A stretch of 44,928 nt of DNA from Candidatus Fermentibacterota bacterium (GTDB taxonomy: Bacteria; Fermentibacterota; Fermentibacteria; Fermentibacterales; JCC-6): NCBI GenBank assembly GCA_003646025.1, contig QNDR01000008.1, positions 1-44,928 on the forward strand. The letters are read 5' to 3'. The notes beneath the pieces are model-generated. The model did no database searches and was not told the origin of the DNA. It saw nothing but the letters and a program-made list of their open reading frames with translations. Position numbers and translations under genes: made by a program. Shown here in pieces: positions 1-9,239 of the stretch; position 1 is the stretch's first letter, and the number at the start of each line of letters is the position of its first letter.

Positions 1-275
1 GGAATTGTTATTCTCCCCTGCGAGTCAACGCTTACTGCCCGCAGATACTGGGCAAGTTTTCTGACAAAGAAACGCGTCTCTCTGTTTCGCGGAAGAGAGA
101 GCAGTTTTTCCTCGAGCTCCTGCCACCTCTGCGGGGGATACAGAACAAGACACCCCTCCATGCCTACATTCAGGTACATATCTTCTGCTGTAAGCTGACG
201 CCTGAACTGAGCTGGAACACTTACTCTGCCCTTCTCGTCCAGTGTGTGTCTGTGTGTACCGATGAATGCTGCCAT
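1..275 (-). CDS. mraZ: Transcriptional regulator MraZ (3' end cut by window edge)
   Basis: Reverse strand translates from ATG at 275 as MAAFIGTHRHTLDEKGRVSVPAQFRRQLTAEDMYLNVGMEGCLVLYPPQRWQELEEKL..., typical MraZ N-terminus. Confidence 0.93.
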   Translation of the reverse strand, partial: MAAFIGTHRHTLDEKGRVSVPAQFRRQLTAEDMYLNVGMEGCLVLYPPQRWQELEEKLLSLPRNRETRFFVRKLAQYLRAVSVDSQGRITI

Positions 276-293
276 AATTTTCCCTCCGCAGCT

Positions 294-347
294 ATCATTA
301 TCCCACTTTCACCCACTGTCAACCCACTATATCCCACTTCACCCCAC
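294..347 (-). promoter_or_regulatory. MraZ-box array (five GTGGG repeats) overlapping a sigma70-like promoter
   Basis: CCCAC on + strand at 302, 312, 323, 333, 343 (10-11 bp period), i.e. GTGGG repeats upstream of mraZ; TTGACA (317-322 rc) and AATGAT (294-299 rc) at 17 bp spacing. Confidence 0.8.
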
Positions 348-364
348 CAGGAGTTTCAAACAGT

Positions 365-390
365 AAAAAAAAGAGGGCCGGATGGCCCTC
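365..390 (-). terminator. Rho-independent terminator of the exopolysaccharide block
   Basis: GAGGGCC-GGAT-GGCCCTC hairpin, followed on the minus strand by a T tract (A tract 365-372 on +). Confidence 0.85.
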
Positions 391-439
391 CTCACTGGCT
401 TATTCTGTTAATACTTATGTATTTACAGGCTTATAACTG

Positions 440-2644
440 CTATTCTGACTGCTCTTCATAGTAGTACTGGTACTTGTAGGTGTAGTAGGTGTACGAGGTG
501 TAGGTTCTTATGGGGTCAAAACCGTTGATCACTGCGCCTGAAAGGTGACCGCCTGATCTGAGAAGTTTCTGCCACACTCCCTGCACTACTTTCTTCTGAA
601 TCTTGCCGCTTCTTACAACCAGAATTACGGAATCCACAGCAGGAGCAATAACAACAGCATCAGTTACAACTGCTGCTGGTGGAGTATCGATGATCAGCAT
701 GTCGCATGCTTCAGCAATCTGAGAGAAAACACCTTTTTTAACTGCAGTCTCCACCATTTCAGCCGGGTTATGCGGGATATGGCCGCTGCAGATCACAAAG
801 AGGCCTTCCACCTCAGTTTTCTTCACGACTTCGTCGATTGTTGCCTTGCCGGAAATCAGCTCGGTAAAACCGGGTTTTCTCTTGAATCCAAAAGTCTTGT
901 TAACTGTAGGGCGCCTGAGGTCACAGTCAACAAGAATCACCTTTTTACCTGCCTCAGCTTCTGCTACAGCCAGGTTGGCAGAAACACTGGACTTGCCCTC
1001 ACGGGGGCCGGAACTGGTTACAAGAAGACTCTTTATCCCCTGCTCGGGTCTGGAGAATGAAAGACTGGTTCTGAGGTCACGGATGGCCTCAGCGTTGGGT
1101 GACTTGGATCGTTCCAGCAGCATAAGCGGAATCCGATCACCCCCGGTCTTCTGTGAAGACTCCGGAATAACACCAACCAGAGGTATATCCAGCCGCTCAA
1201 GCTGTTCGGGATTTCTGAGAGATGTGTCCATCTGATGGAACAGAAACACTATTCCAATCCCCGCAGCAAGACCAACCATGATCCCCATGATCAGGTTTCT
1301 TCTTGTTGTTGGTTTTATCATGCCTCCTGGAAGGGCAGAGTCCACGATGGTTACATTGCCCATCTGACCTATCTCAGCAATTTTCACTTCCTCGTACCGG
1401 GTTCTGAGAAGTATATAGATGTTTTCGTTAACTCTTCTGTTGCGTTCAAGGGAAACCAGCTCATACTGAAATTCGGGCAGTTCAGTCATACCCGCAGACA
1501 GATCGTTTACAACCGCACGCAGCGCCTGTTCTCTGGCGGTACTCGATCTGTACTCGCTTTCAGCTTCAGCAATGGAGGAAACCAGGCCTTCTATCCCCCG
1601 CTGGGGATTCGCAGGATAGTTCATCCCGGCAACATCCTGTAATGCTTCAGCCAGTTCCTGTGTTCTTGTGTCAATACGCTGCTCCATAGCACGAACAGGC
1701 TCAGACTCATTGCCGGCGCCATCGGCAAGAAGGGCAGCTCTGGCACTCTCGTACCTTGCCAGATCGCTCTGTATCTGATCGATGTACTCACTGTTGGAAC
1801 TCACAATATCGCCTGTAACTGTTTCACGCTGTTCTCCCAGAAGACCATTCAGGTAATCGCGTCTTACTCTGGCAGCTGCGGCATTTGTTGCTGCTGTTCT
1901 TGCCTGGGTTTCAAAACTGGACAGTGTGGTTATAAGGTCTCTGGTTTCAGTATCTATGTCTGTAATACCATGTTCCTCCTTGAACTGAAGGAGGGCACTT
2001 TCAGAGAGATCCAGCTGCTGGGAAGTATGCTGAAGCTGTTCCTCAAGAAACAGTCTTACTTCTGTATTCTCGCCCCTTGCCTGCTGCTTGTTCCACTTGT
2101 CGTAAACAAACAGAAAAAGATTGGTTATAACGGCGGAAGCTTCCGGACTGTATCCGCTTCCGCTGAGAACAAAGAAATTCGTGTCTTTTATCCAGCTCAC
2201 AGAAACAGTGGACTGAGCCAGTGACACCAGAGCATTCCGAATGTACGGCCGCTCGGGGATATCACCAAGAAACAGTACCGAGATAATGCTGTCTGAATCC
2301 GATGAATGAAGAATTGAATCCGCAACCAGTTCGGCCATTATCCTGCTGTTGATCAGGTGTATCTGATCGTTGCGCAGGGCATCCATCTGAAACCAGAAAG
2401 TACCCGGCATATCAAGGGTACGCGACATACTGTTATCCGTGGTGTACATAAATGTTGAACTGGAACGGTACACCGGTGTGGTTGTTTTGTTTACGTAACC
2501 GGCAACGAGAAGACCGGCAAGCACAAACGCGAGGATTACCCACTTGCCTCGGAGAAACATCCAGAGATAGAAGTTAAGATCCAGGGATTCCTCTTCGCTG
2601 TGGTCAGGTGTACCGGGATAGGTATCTGGATGCACTGCACTCAT
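440..2644 (-). CDS. Polysaccharide co-polymerase/BY-type tyrosine kinase (Wzz domain plus CpsD/Wzc kinase) with Tyr-rich tail
   Basis: LLVTSSGPREGKSSVSANLAVAEAEAGKKVILVDCDLRRP (Walker A/A'), Wzz-like N-term, tail RTYTSYTYYTYKYQYYYEEQSE; start taken at MSAVHPD giving an ATGA overlap with the upstream gene. Confidence 0.93.
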   Translation of the reverse strand: MSAVHPDTYPGTPDHSEEESLDLNFYLWMFLRGKWVILAFVLAGLLVAGYVNKTTTPVYRSSSTFMYTTDNSMSRTLDMPGTFWFQMDALRNDQIHLINSRIMAELVADSILHSSDSDSIISVLFLGDIPERPYIRNALVSLAQSTVSVSWIKDTNFFVLSGSGYSPEASAVITNLFLFVYDKWNKQQARGENTEVRLFLEEQLQHTSQQLDLSESALLQFKEEHGITDIDTETRDLITTLSSFETQARTAATNAAAARVRRDYLNGLLGEQRETVTGDIVSSNSEYIDQIQSDLARYESARAALLADGAGNESEPVRAMEQRIDTRTQELAEALQDVAGMNYPANPQRGIEGLVSSIAEAESEYRSSTAREQALRAVVNDLSAGMTELPEFQYELVSLERNRRVNENIYILLRTRYEEVKIAEIGQMGNVTIVDSALPGGMIKPTTRRNLIMGIMVGLAAGIGIVFLFHQMDTSLRNPEQLERLDIPLVGVIPESSQKTGGDRIPLMLLERSKSPNAEAIRDLRTSLSFSRPEQGIKSLLVTSSGPREGKSSVSANLAVAEAEAGKKVILVDCDLRRPTVNKTFGFKRKPGFTELISGKATIDEVVKKTEVEGLFVICSGHIPHNPAEMVETAVKKGVFSQIAEACDMLIIDTPPAAVVTDAVVIAPAVDSVILVVRSGKIQKKVVQGVWQKLLRSGGHLSGAVINGFDPIRTYTSYTYYTYKYQYYYEEQSE

Positions 2645-3057
2645 ATTCTGCTCATTAACAGAATCACATTCGCCATAACGAGAAGCTTGTAACTGAAGTC
2701 TACAACATCCTTCCACCATTCGTAGTTCGAGGTTGACAGGTAGATGGTGGCATCCGGTTCAAGACCCGGCAGCGGATTGCCGTGACCGGACAGGTAATCC
2801 GAAAGGTTGTACTCTATGTCTATACCGGTGAGTATGATCTTTATACTGGACAAATCAGCTGTAGAAGTGGGTCCGCCGGCTGCTGAAAGGGCATCCCTCA
2901 GGTCGGAATCCCATGGAATCATGTATACGCCAGGGCTTCTTACCTCGCCCCACACGTTAACCGGCATAAGTATTTCGTTTGAGTCCACACCTGGAAGCGA
3001 ATAGTCCGCAACAGCTGCCGCAACCGGAACAATCAACAACCAGTAGAAAACTCTCAC
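2641..3057 (-). CDS. Small SLBB-domain polysaccharide-export-like protein with C-terminal TM
   Basis: VNVWGEVRSPGVYMIPWDSDLRDALSAAGGPTSTADLSSIKI (SLBB-like), N-terminal signal/TM, C-terminal hydrophobic helix; no poly_export domain seen. Confidence 0.75.
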   Translation of the reverse strand: MRVFYWLLIVPVAAAVADYSLPGVDSNEILMPVNVWGEVRSPGVYMIPWDSDLRDALSAAGGPTSTADLSSIKIILTGIDIEYNLSDYLSGHGNPLPGLEPDATIYLSTSNYEWWKDVVDFSYKLLVMANVILLMSRI

Positions 3058-4373
3058 GCCTTAAACACCTTCTCTTTTCCGTCCTCCACCGCCACACAGG
3101 CATTCCTGGTGTCTACCACAATGTTACTGTTGCTCACTATCCACTGGTAATCATAGCAGGCATGATTTGTTATGACAACGGCACAGTCGTATCCTGACAG
3201 CATTTCCTCTGAGAGATCCACTGAAACAGGCTGCATGTCAGTCTGTCTGGTGCTGGAAGGGATGGAAGGAATGTAGGGATCGTTGTAGTCTACGAGAGCT
3301 CCTCTTTCAACGAGCTTCTTCATAACCTTGAGAGCAGGTGTTTCACGGTAGTCATCAATGTCCGGTTTGTACGCCATACCCAGAAGCAGAACTCTGCTTC
3401 CCTTTACGGATTTCTCCGAGGAATTCAATGCGTCACAGACCCGGTCGACAACGTAACCCGGCATGGATGTGTTTATCTCACCGGCAAGCTCTATGAACTT
3501 GGTTGACATCTCGAATTCATGGGCTTTCCAGGTGAGGTAAAACGGGTCTATTGGAATACAATGGCCACCCAGTCCCGGTCCCGGGTAAAAGGCTGTGAAA
3601 CCGAAAGGTTTGGTCGCCGCTGCGTCAATAACCTCCCATATGTCTATTCCCATACGCTGGGCGAGAAGCTTCAGCTCGTTTACAAGCGCTATGTTCACCG
3701 CTCTGTAGGTGTTTTCCACTATTTTCGCCATTTCGGCAACTTCAGGAGAACTCACTGGAACCACATTGTCTATGGCAAAACCGTAGACAAACACACTGGC
3801 TTCTGTGCAGGCCTGTGTGAGTCCACCTACAAGTTTTGGAATTGTCCTTGTTTTAAAATTCTTGTTGCCTGGATCTTCCCTCTCCGGAGAAAAGGCAATA
3901 TGGAAATCAACACCTGCTGTAAGGCCGCTGTTCTCAAGCACAGGAACCATCTCATCTCTGGTGGTTCCCGGATAGGTGGTAGACTCCAGAATCACAAGCT
4001 GCCCTCTCTGTATGTGAAGCGCAGTCTCCCTGCAGGAGTTCAGCACATAACTCAGATCAGGATCACGGCTGATACCCAGAGGAGTGGGAACAGCAATAAG
4101 AATGGCATCGACCCTGCTGAGAACTGAAAAGTCGGTGGTTGCATGAAGATGACCGGTGTCCATGGCAGAGGCAATCATTTCCTCTGGAAAATGCTTAAGA
4201 TAACTGTGGCGTTCTTCGAGAAGCTTCGGCTTTTCCGGGTCTACATCTACACCAAAAACCTCACATCCACCCAGAGCAAATTCCATCGCGAGAGGCAATC
4301 CTACATAGCCGAGGCCGATTACACCGATAACAGGCTTTTCTCTACCAGCCATTCTTTCCGTGAAAGCGCTCAT
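3054..4373 (-). CDS. Nucleotide sugar dehydrogenase (UDP-N-acetyl-hexosamine dehydrogenase type, WbpA/WecC-like)
   Basis: GVIGLGYVGLPLAMEFALGGCEVFGVDVD; PGPGLGGHCIPIDPFYLTWKA. Confidence 0.92.
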   Translation of the reverse strand: MSAFTERMAGREKPVIGVIGLGYVGLPLAMEFALGGCEVFGVDVDPEKPKLLEERHSYLKHFPEEMIASAMDTGHLHATTDFSVLSRVDAILIAVPTPLGISRDPDLSYVLNSCRETALHIQRGQLVILESTTYPGTTRDEMVPVLENSGLTAGVDFHIAFSPEREDPGNKNFKTRTIPKLVGGLTQACTEASVFVYGFAIDNVVPVSSPEVAEMAKIVENTYRAVNIALVNELKLLAQRMGIDIWEVIDAAATKPFGFTAFYPGPGLGGHCIPIDPFYLTWKAHEFEMSTKFIELAGEINTSMPGYVVDRVCDALNSSEKSVKGSRVLLLGMAYKPDIDDYRETPALKVMKKLVERGALVDYNDPYIPSIPSSTRQTDMQPVSVDLSEEMLSGYDCAVVITNHACYDYQWIVSNSNIVVDTRNACVAVEDGKEKVFKA

Positions 4374-4374
4374 C

Positions 4375-5676
4375 TTAACCTCTTCCTATACCGTAGTATG
4401 TGAATCCTCTGGAGGTAAGTTTTCCAGGATTCCAGATGTTTCTTCCGTCAAAGATCACCGGTCTGCGAAGCAGTGTAATCATCCTGTTGAAGTCCGGCTC
4501 TCTGAATTCGGTCCACTCCGTTACAAGGATCAGGGCATCGGAACCGTCAACGGCATCGTAGCTTGAAGAACAGTATTCAACTGTATCTCCAAGAATTGTT
4601 CTGGCGTACTCTGTAGCCTCCGGATCATACGCTTTTACCTGTGCTCCTCTCTCAAGCAGTTCGTTGATGATCACAACGGAAGGGGCATCTCTCATATCAT
4701 CTGTATTCGGCTTAAACGAAAGACCCCAGATACCAAAGGTAAGACCGGAGAGATCTTCCCCGAACTCCTTTGTGACCTTACTGCCAAGAACCTGTTTCTG
4801 TCTGCGATTCACTTCTGTAACCGCCTCAAGAATCCGCAGGTGGTACCCGTGCTCATCAGAGGTGTGTCTGAGAGCTTTTACATCCTTCGGGAAACAGCTG
4901 CCCCCGAAACCCACGCCGGGAAAAATAAAATGCGGCCCTATCCTGGTGTCGCTTCCTATACCTTTCCTGATATCCTTCACATCAGCACCGACCACATCGC
5001 ACAGATTTGCTATCTCGTTCATAAAACTTATCTTGGTGGCAAGAAGACTGTTGGCCACATACTTGGTCAGTTCCGCAGATTTGTTGCTCATTATGTAAAC
5101 AGGGTTGTTTGTACGGACAAAAGGCGAGTAGAGCTCTTTCATTACCTCGGCTACTTCCTCGCTTCCAGTACCTATCACGATTCTGTCCGGCTTCATAAAG
5201 TCATCTATGGCCGCACCCTCTTTAAGAAACTCCGGATTGCTCACCACATCTACTCTGAAATCCGTGTATTTGCTTACCTCAGCGGCAACAAGCTCAAAGG
5301 TTCCCACAGGTACTGTACTCTTATTGACAACTATTTTGCTGTCATTCATGGCTTTACCGATGTCTCCGGCAACTGCCAGAACATGATGAAGATCGGCACT
5401 GCCGTCTTCTTCAGGAGGCGTACCCACTGCGATAAAGATGATACTGCTCTGTTTAACAGCCATGGACGTGTCCACAGAAAAGTTAAGCCTCTGCTCTTTG
5501 ACATTTCTGTCGATGAGAACATCGAGGCCGGGCTCGTATATAGGCAGTTTTCCCTGCTTGAGATCATCTATTTTTTTGTGGTTATTGTCTACACAGATTA
5601 CAGTATTTCCCATCTCTGCAAGACAGGCGGCTGCCACAAGCCCCACGTACCCACTGCCAACAACTGCTATTTTCAT
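4375..5676 (-). CDS. ugd: UDP-glucose 6-dehydrogenase
   Basis: MKIAVVGSGYVGLVAAACLAEMGNTVICVDNN; FPGVGFGGSCFPKDVKAL. Confidence 0.94.
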   Translation of the reverse strand: MKIAVVGSGYVGLVAAACLAEMGNTVICVDNNHKKIDDLKQGKLPIYEPGLDVLIDRNVKEQRLNFSVDTSMAVKQSSIIFIAVGTPPEEDGSADLHHVLAVAGDIGKAMNDSKIVVNKSTVPVGTFELVAAEVSKYTDFRVDVVSNPEFLKEGAAIDDFMKPDRIVIGTGSEEVAEVMKELYSPFVRTNNPVYIMSNKSAELTKYVANSLLATKISFMNEIANLCDVVGADVKDIRKGIGSDTRIGPHFIFPGVGFGGSCFPKDVKALRHTSDEHGYHLRILEAVTEVNRRQKQVLGSKVTKEFGEDLSGLTFGIWGLSFKPNTDDMRDAPSVVIINELLERGAQVKAYDPEATEYARTILGDTVEYCSSSYDAVDGSDALILVTEWTEFREPDFNRMITLLRRPVIFDGRNIWNPGKLTSRGFTYYGIGRG

Positions 5677-5778
5677 CAGAAAACTCCTCTATACATAAGT
5701 ATCTATGGTAATAATATGGTGCTTTTCCTGTACTTGAACGATGAGAATATGAAACATCAACTCTTTTGTAAAGTATGA

Positions 5779-7668
5779 TCAATCGCCTGAGACCAGAACT
5801 CTGTTCTCACCAACTCTTTCAGTGATGTTTCTGCCATCAAGAACTACAGCCCACAGAAGAGCAATCTTTCTGGATACTCCCAGAGCTTCACGAAGTTCGC
5901 CCAGCCTGAAAGAACTGCTGCCGAAAGAACTGGTAACAATCTGACGGACCTTTTCCACAGAATGTTCTGTGGTTATAAGATTTTCACCCAGGCTGGTGAG
6001 CATACCTCTTGTCAAAAGGGCTTCAATATCCTCTTCTCTCATTCCGGGAACAGGCAGTTTGACGCCGCGGAGACCGCCATTTTCAATATCAGAGACAATA
6101 GCCTCTGCCAGTTTGAGTACATCGCCAGACAGCTTCTCCGGAAAACCGCCGAGACAAAGATAATCTCCTCGTTTTTCTATCTCTCCCGCATCCTGAAGCC
6201 TTGCAATGCACAACCGTACAACCCAGACGGCGGTATCAGGCGGTAGCTTTCTGGCAAGGTGTGCAGAGGGAAGCCCGGGACTGAGAGGAACACTGCGGTG
6301 GATCGTACCGATGCTTCCCAGAATCTTGCGCTGAATATCCTCCACTGCGTCTTTCAGTATAAGCCGCCGTGTTCTGCCATCCCCCACAGTCAGCACTTTG
6401 TCCTGTTCAATAAGCGAATCTGCGGCTTCATTGAAATCAACAGGTTCTGCACCTGTCTGCCTGATAAAGTCGTCGGCCTCAATGAAATGACCTGGAGCAT
6501 CTTCCAATGTTTCGAACAGAAGATCCTCAAGTTCTCCGTGTGTAAGAAGATCGAGATGCTGAAGCCTGGCTTCCCTGAATCTTGAACGAACCTTCCTTGT
6601 TCCAGTATCCAGAATAATACCACCGCCAATGGTAACCACAGGGGAGTATCTTCTTATGACAAAGCGATCTCCCGGCATTGCAACCACTGGATGCTCAAGC
6701 TGGAAGTGAACGTATCCGGTTTCGCCCCGGAGCAGAGGCTTTCCCTCAACAGGAATTGCCCGGGCCATTACCTCGGCAGTACCCACATGAAACCGCACCC
6801 TCTGTCTGATGAGAAGATCAACATTGCGTTGAAGCATTGTGCACACGGTGTCCAGACTGCTCAGGGTTTTGAGAAAGCCAACCTCTCCTGCAACGCTTCC
6901 CCTGTGAACATCCTCTTTCCGAATACCGGTAAGATTCAAAGCGATTCTGTCACCAGCAAAGCCTGTTTCAGCATATCTCGCCTCGTTAACGCCCAGTTCC
7001 CTCACTCTGAAGGTTTTACCAACAGGCTGAATCTCAACCGAATCTCCAACATTTATCTTTCCAGAAAGTCCGGTTCCGCACACGATGGTTCCAAAACCCT
7101 TCAGGGTGAATATTCTGTCAACAGGCATTCTGAACCTGCCCTGCGAGCTTTTCCTGTCCACATCTGCCGCCATCTCCAGCAGAGCCTTCCTCAACTCTTC
7201 CATACCATACCCTGTTTTGGCTGATACACGCAGGATAGGTGATGATTCAGCTGGTGTTCCCTGCAGAGCCTCCCGTACTTCCTCCTCTGCGAGCTCAATG
7301 AGATCCTTCTCCACAAGGTCACACTTTGACAGAGCAACAATACCTCTGTTAACCTCAAGAAGGCGCAGAATATCGAGATGCTCCCGTGTCTGGGGCATCA
7401 CCCCTTCATCGGCGGAAACCACAAGAAGAAAACAGTCAACAGTTGCAACTCCCGCAACCATGGTCTTAACAAATTTCTCGTGTCCCGGAACATCGATAAA
7501 GGAAACGGACTCTCCATCTACTGTCTCAAGAAACACATAGCCCAGCTCTATTGTGATTCCCCTGGCCTTTTCTTCCTTGAGTCTATCCGGATCAACGCCT
7601 GTCAGCGCCAGCATAAGACTGCTCTTACCGTGATCTATGTGGCCTGCCGTCCCGATGATTATGCCCAC
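5779..7668 (-). CDS. selB: Selenocysteine-specific translation elongation factor SelB
   Basis: MGIIIGTAGHIDHGKSSLMLALTGVDPDRLKEEKARGITIELGY; C-terminal winged-helix region. Confidence 0.96.
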   Translation of the reverse strand: MGIIIGTAGHIDHGKSSLMLALTGVDPDRLKEEKARGITIELGYVFLETVDGESVSFIDVPGHEKFVKTMVAGVATVDCFLLVVSADEGVMPQTREHLDILRLLEVNRGIVALSKCDLVEKDLIELAEEEVREALQGTPAESSPILRVSAKTGYGMEELRKALLEMAADVDRKSSQGRFRMPVDRIFTLKGFGTIVCGTGLSGKINVGDSVEIQPVGKTFRVRELGVNEARYAETGFAGDRIALNLTGIRKEDVHRGSVAGEVGFLKTLSSLDTVCTMLQRNVDLLIRQRVRFHVGTAEVMARAIPVEGKPLLRGETGYVHFQLEHPVVAMPGDRFVIRRYSPVVTIGGGIILDTGTRKVRSRFREARLQHLDLLTHGELEDLLFETLEDAPGHFIEADDFIRQTGAEPVDFNEAADSLIEQDKVLTVGDGRTRRLILKDAVEDIQRKILGSIGTIHRSVPLSPGLPSAHLARKLPPDTAVWVVRLCIARLQDAGEIEKRGDYLCLGGFPEKLSGDVLKLAEAIVSDIENGGLRGVKLPVPGMREEDIEALLTRGMLTSLGENLITTEHSVEKVRQIVTSSFGSSSFRLGELREALGVSRKIALLWAVVLDGRNITERVGENRVLVSGD

Positions 7669-9041
7669 AACTCTGCAATCCTCTTCTGGAGAAGTTCAGC
7701 AAGAACGGAATCTTCAGCCTCTGTAACAGCTCTCAGGTCAAACTTTGCAGCACCCTCTTCCAGCCTGGCTGCAACAGCCGGGCTGGAAAGCCGGAGAGTT
7801 TTCAGCAGAAGGTCTGGGTCGGGACAGACCACTGAAATACCGGCAGAAGGTATCGCATAATCGGGAAGGCTGCCGCTGCCTACGTAACTGCTCATTTTCT
7901 CCGGTTCCAGACTGCAGCCTGAGGGAACTGTTACAGAGCTGATGATCGCCATGGCTCTTTCAAGCAGCTGATCCGGTTTTCTGGAAAAAGAATGGTAAAC
8001 CGGATGGTTTTCGGCTATGAAATCGTCCTCTTCCAGAAAAACCCGGAGTGAAGCTTCGATGGCTGCGATTGTAAGTTTTCCCACCCTGAGTGCCCTGGCC
8101 AGAGGGTGTTTTTTCACCTTTGAGATGTACTTCTTCATGCCCAGAATAACACCAGCCTGAGGCCCTCCTATAAGCTTATCGCCGGAGCAGGTAACAACAC
8201 TGGCTCCAGCTTGTATACTGTGAACAATAGTGGGTTCTGAGGGTATCCCGAATCTGCTCAGAGGAATAAGACTTCCGGCACCGAGATCATCTATCACCGG
8301 AATGTCATGCTCTCTTCCCAGGGCAATAAGATCCTCAAGATCAACCTCACTGGTAAAACCCTTGATGAGGTAGTTTGACGGATGCACACGCAGTATTGCC
8401 GCAGTTTGATCGGTTATGGCATTGGCGTAATCACGGAGGTGTGTACGGTTGGTACATCCAACCTCAACCATTGTGCACCCGCTCTGCTGCATAACATCCG
8501 GAATACGGAAAGCACCACCTATTTCCACCAGCTGCCCTCTGGAAACGATAACCTCCCTGCCGCTGGCAAGTGCTGAAAGCACAAGAAGAGTCGCCCCGGC
8601 ATTGTTGTTGGCAAGGGTTGCATCCTCCGCCCCTGTAAGCTCTGTGAGCAGATTTTCTATATGGGTGTCACGGTTGCCCCTCTTGCCTGTTTCTCTGTTC
8701 CACTGAAGAACGGAGTACCCCCGGGCCACTCTGCTTACAGCTTCCACTGCAGCCGGTGGAAGGCTGGCTCTTCCAATTGCCGTGTGGAGCACAACTCCGG
8801 TTGCGTTGATCACCTGTTCCATGGTTGGTTTTTTCATAGCCTCACCCAGCAGCGCACACTTGTCTACAATAGAATCGGTTGACGGAAGCTCTCCCCCATC
8901 CATAACACACTGCCTTGCCCACAGTATACCGTCTCTGGCAGCTTTTTTCGTTTCAGACGGTGTTAACCCGGGCAGCCTGGACTCTATACCTGGAATAATC
9001 TCATGAACGGCAGGCAGGTTTTTAAGTGATTCCAATCCCAT
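7659..9041 (-). CDS. selA: L-seryl-tRNA(Sec) selenium transferase SelA
   Basis: EQVINATGVVLHTAIGRASLP; SGDKLIGGPQAGVILGMKKYI; start MGLESLKN preceded by GGAGGAAAT; 10 bp overlap with selB. Confidence 0.96.
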   Translation of the reverse strand: MGLESLKNLPAVHEIIPGIESRLPGLTPSETKKAARDGILWARQCVMDGGELPSTDSIVDKCALLGEAMKKPTMEQVINATGVVLHTAIGRASLPPAAVEAVSRVARGYSVLQWNRETGKRGNRDTHIENLLTELTGAEDATLANNNAGATLLVLSALASGREVIVSRGQLVEIGGAFRIPDVMQQSGCTMVEVGCTNRTHLRDYANAITDQTAAILRVHPSNYLIKGFTSEVDLEDLIALGREHDIPVIDDLGAGSLIPLSRFGIPSEPTIVHSIQAGASVVTCSGDKLIGGPQAGVILGMKKYISKVKKHPLARALRVGKLTIAAIEASLRVFLEEDDFIAENHPVYHSFSRKPDQLLERAMAIISSVTVPSGCSLEPEKMSSYVGSGSLPDYAIPSAGISVVCPDPDLLLKTLRLSSPAVAARLEEGAAKFDLRAVTEAEDSVLAELLQKRIAELWA

Positions 9042-9239
9042 ATTTCCTCCAAACAAGAAGAATACTGTGTGCGGTAAATGTGCCCCAACTATGAAGAATG
9101 GAACCCTTCGGGTAAACCCTTGACTTCAGGCGCATATTACGGAGGCGGTTCAATATGAAAGGTTTCGCGAAACAAACCGAGTGCATACACACGCATTGAT
9201 GAATCAAAAACATTGCAGGCAATCTGTCTGTGTCAGAAT

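Noticed and set aside
770-1642. Plus-strand ORFs opposite the BY-kinase gene (and similar antisense ORFs across the window)
   Set aside because: They lie opposite well-supported minus-strand genes, lack family-like motifs and are explained by codon composition of the real gene.
9022-9222. 66-aa ORF and possible tRNA-Sec between selA and the deacetylase-like gene
   Set aside because: ORF has no coding character; no long acceptor/extra arm with a TCA anticodon and GGTTCGA T loop could be built.
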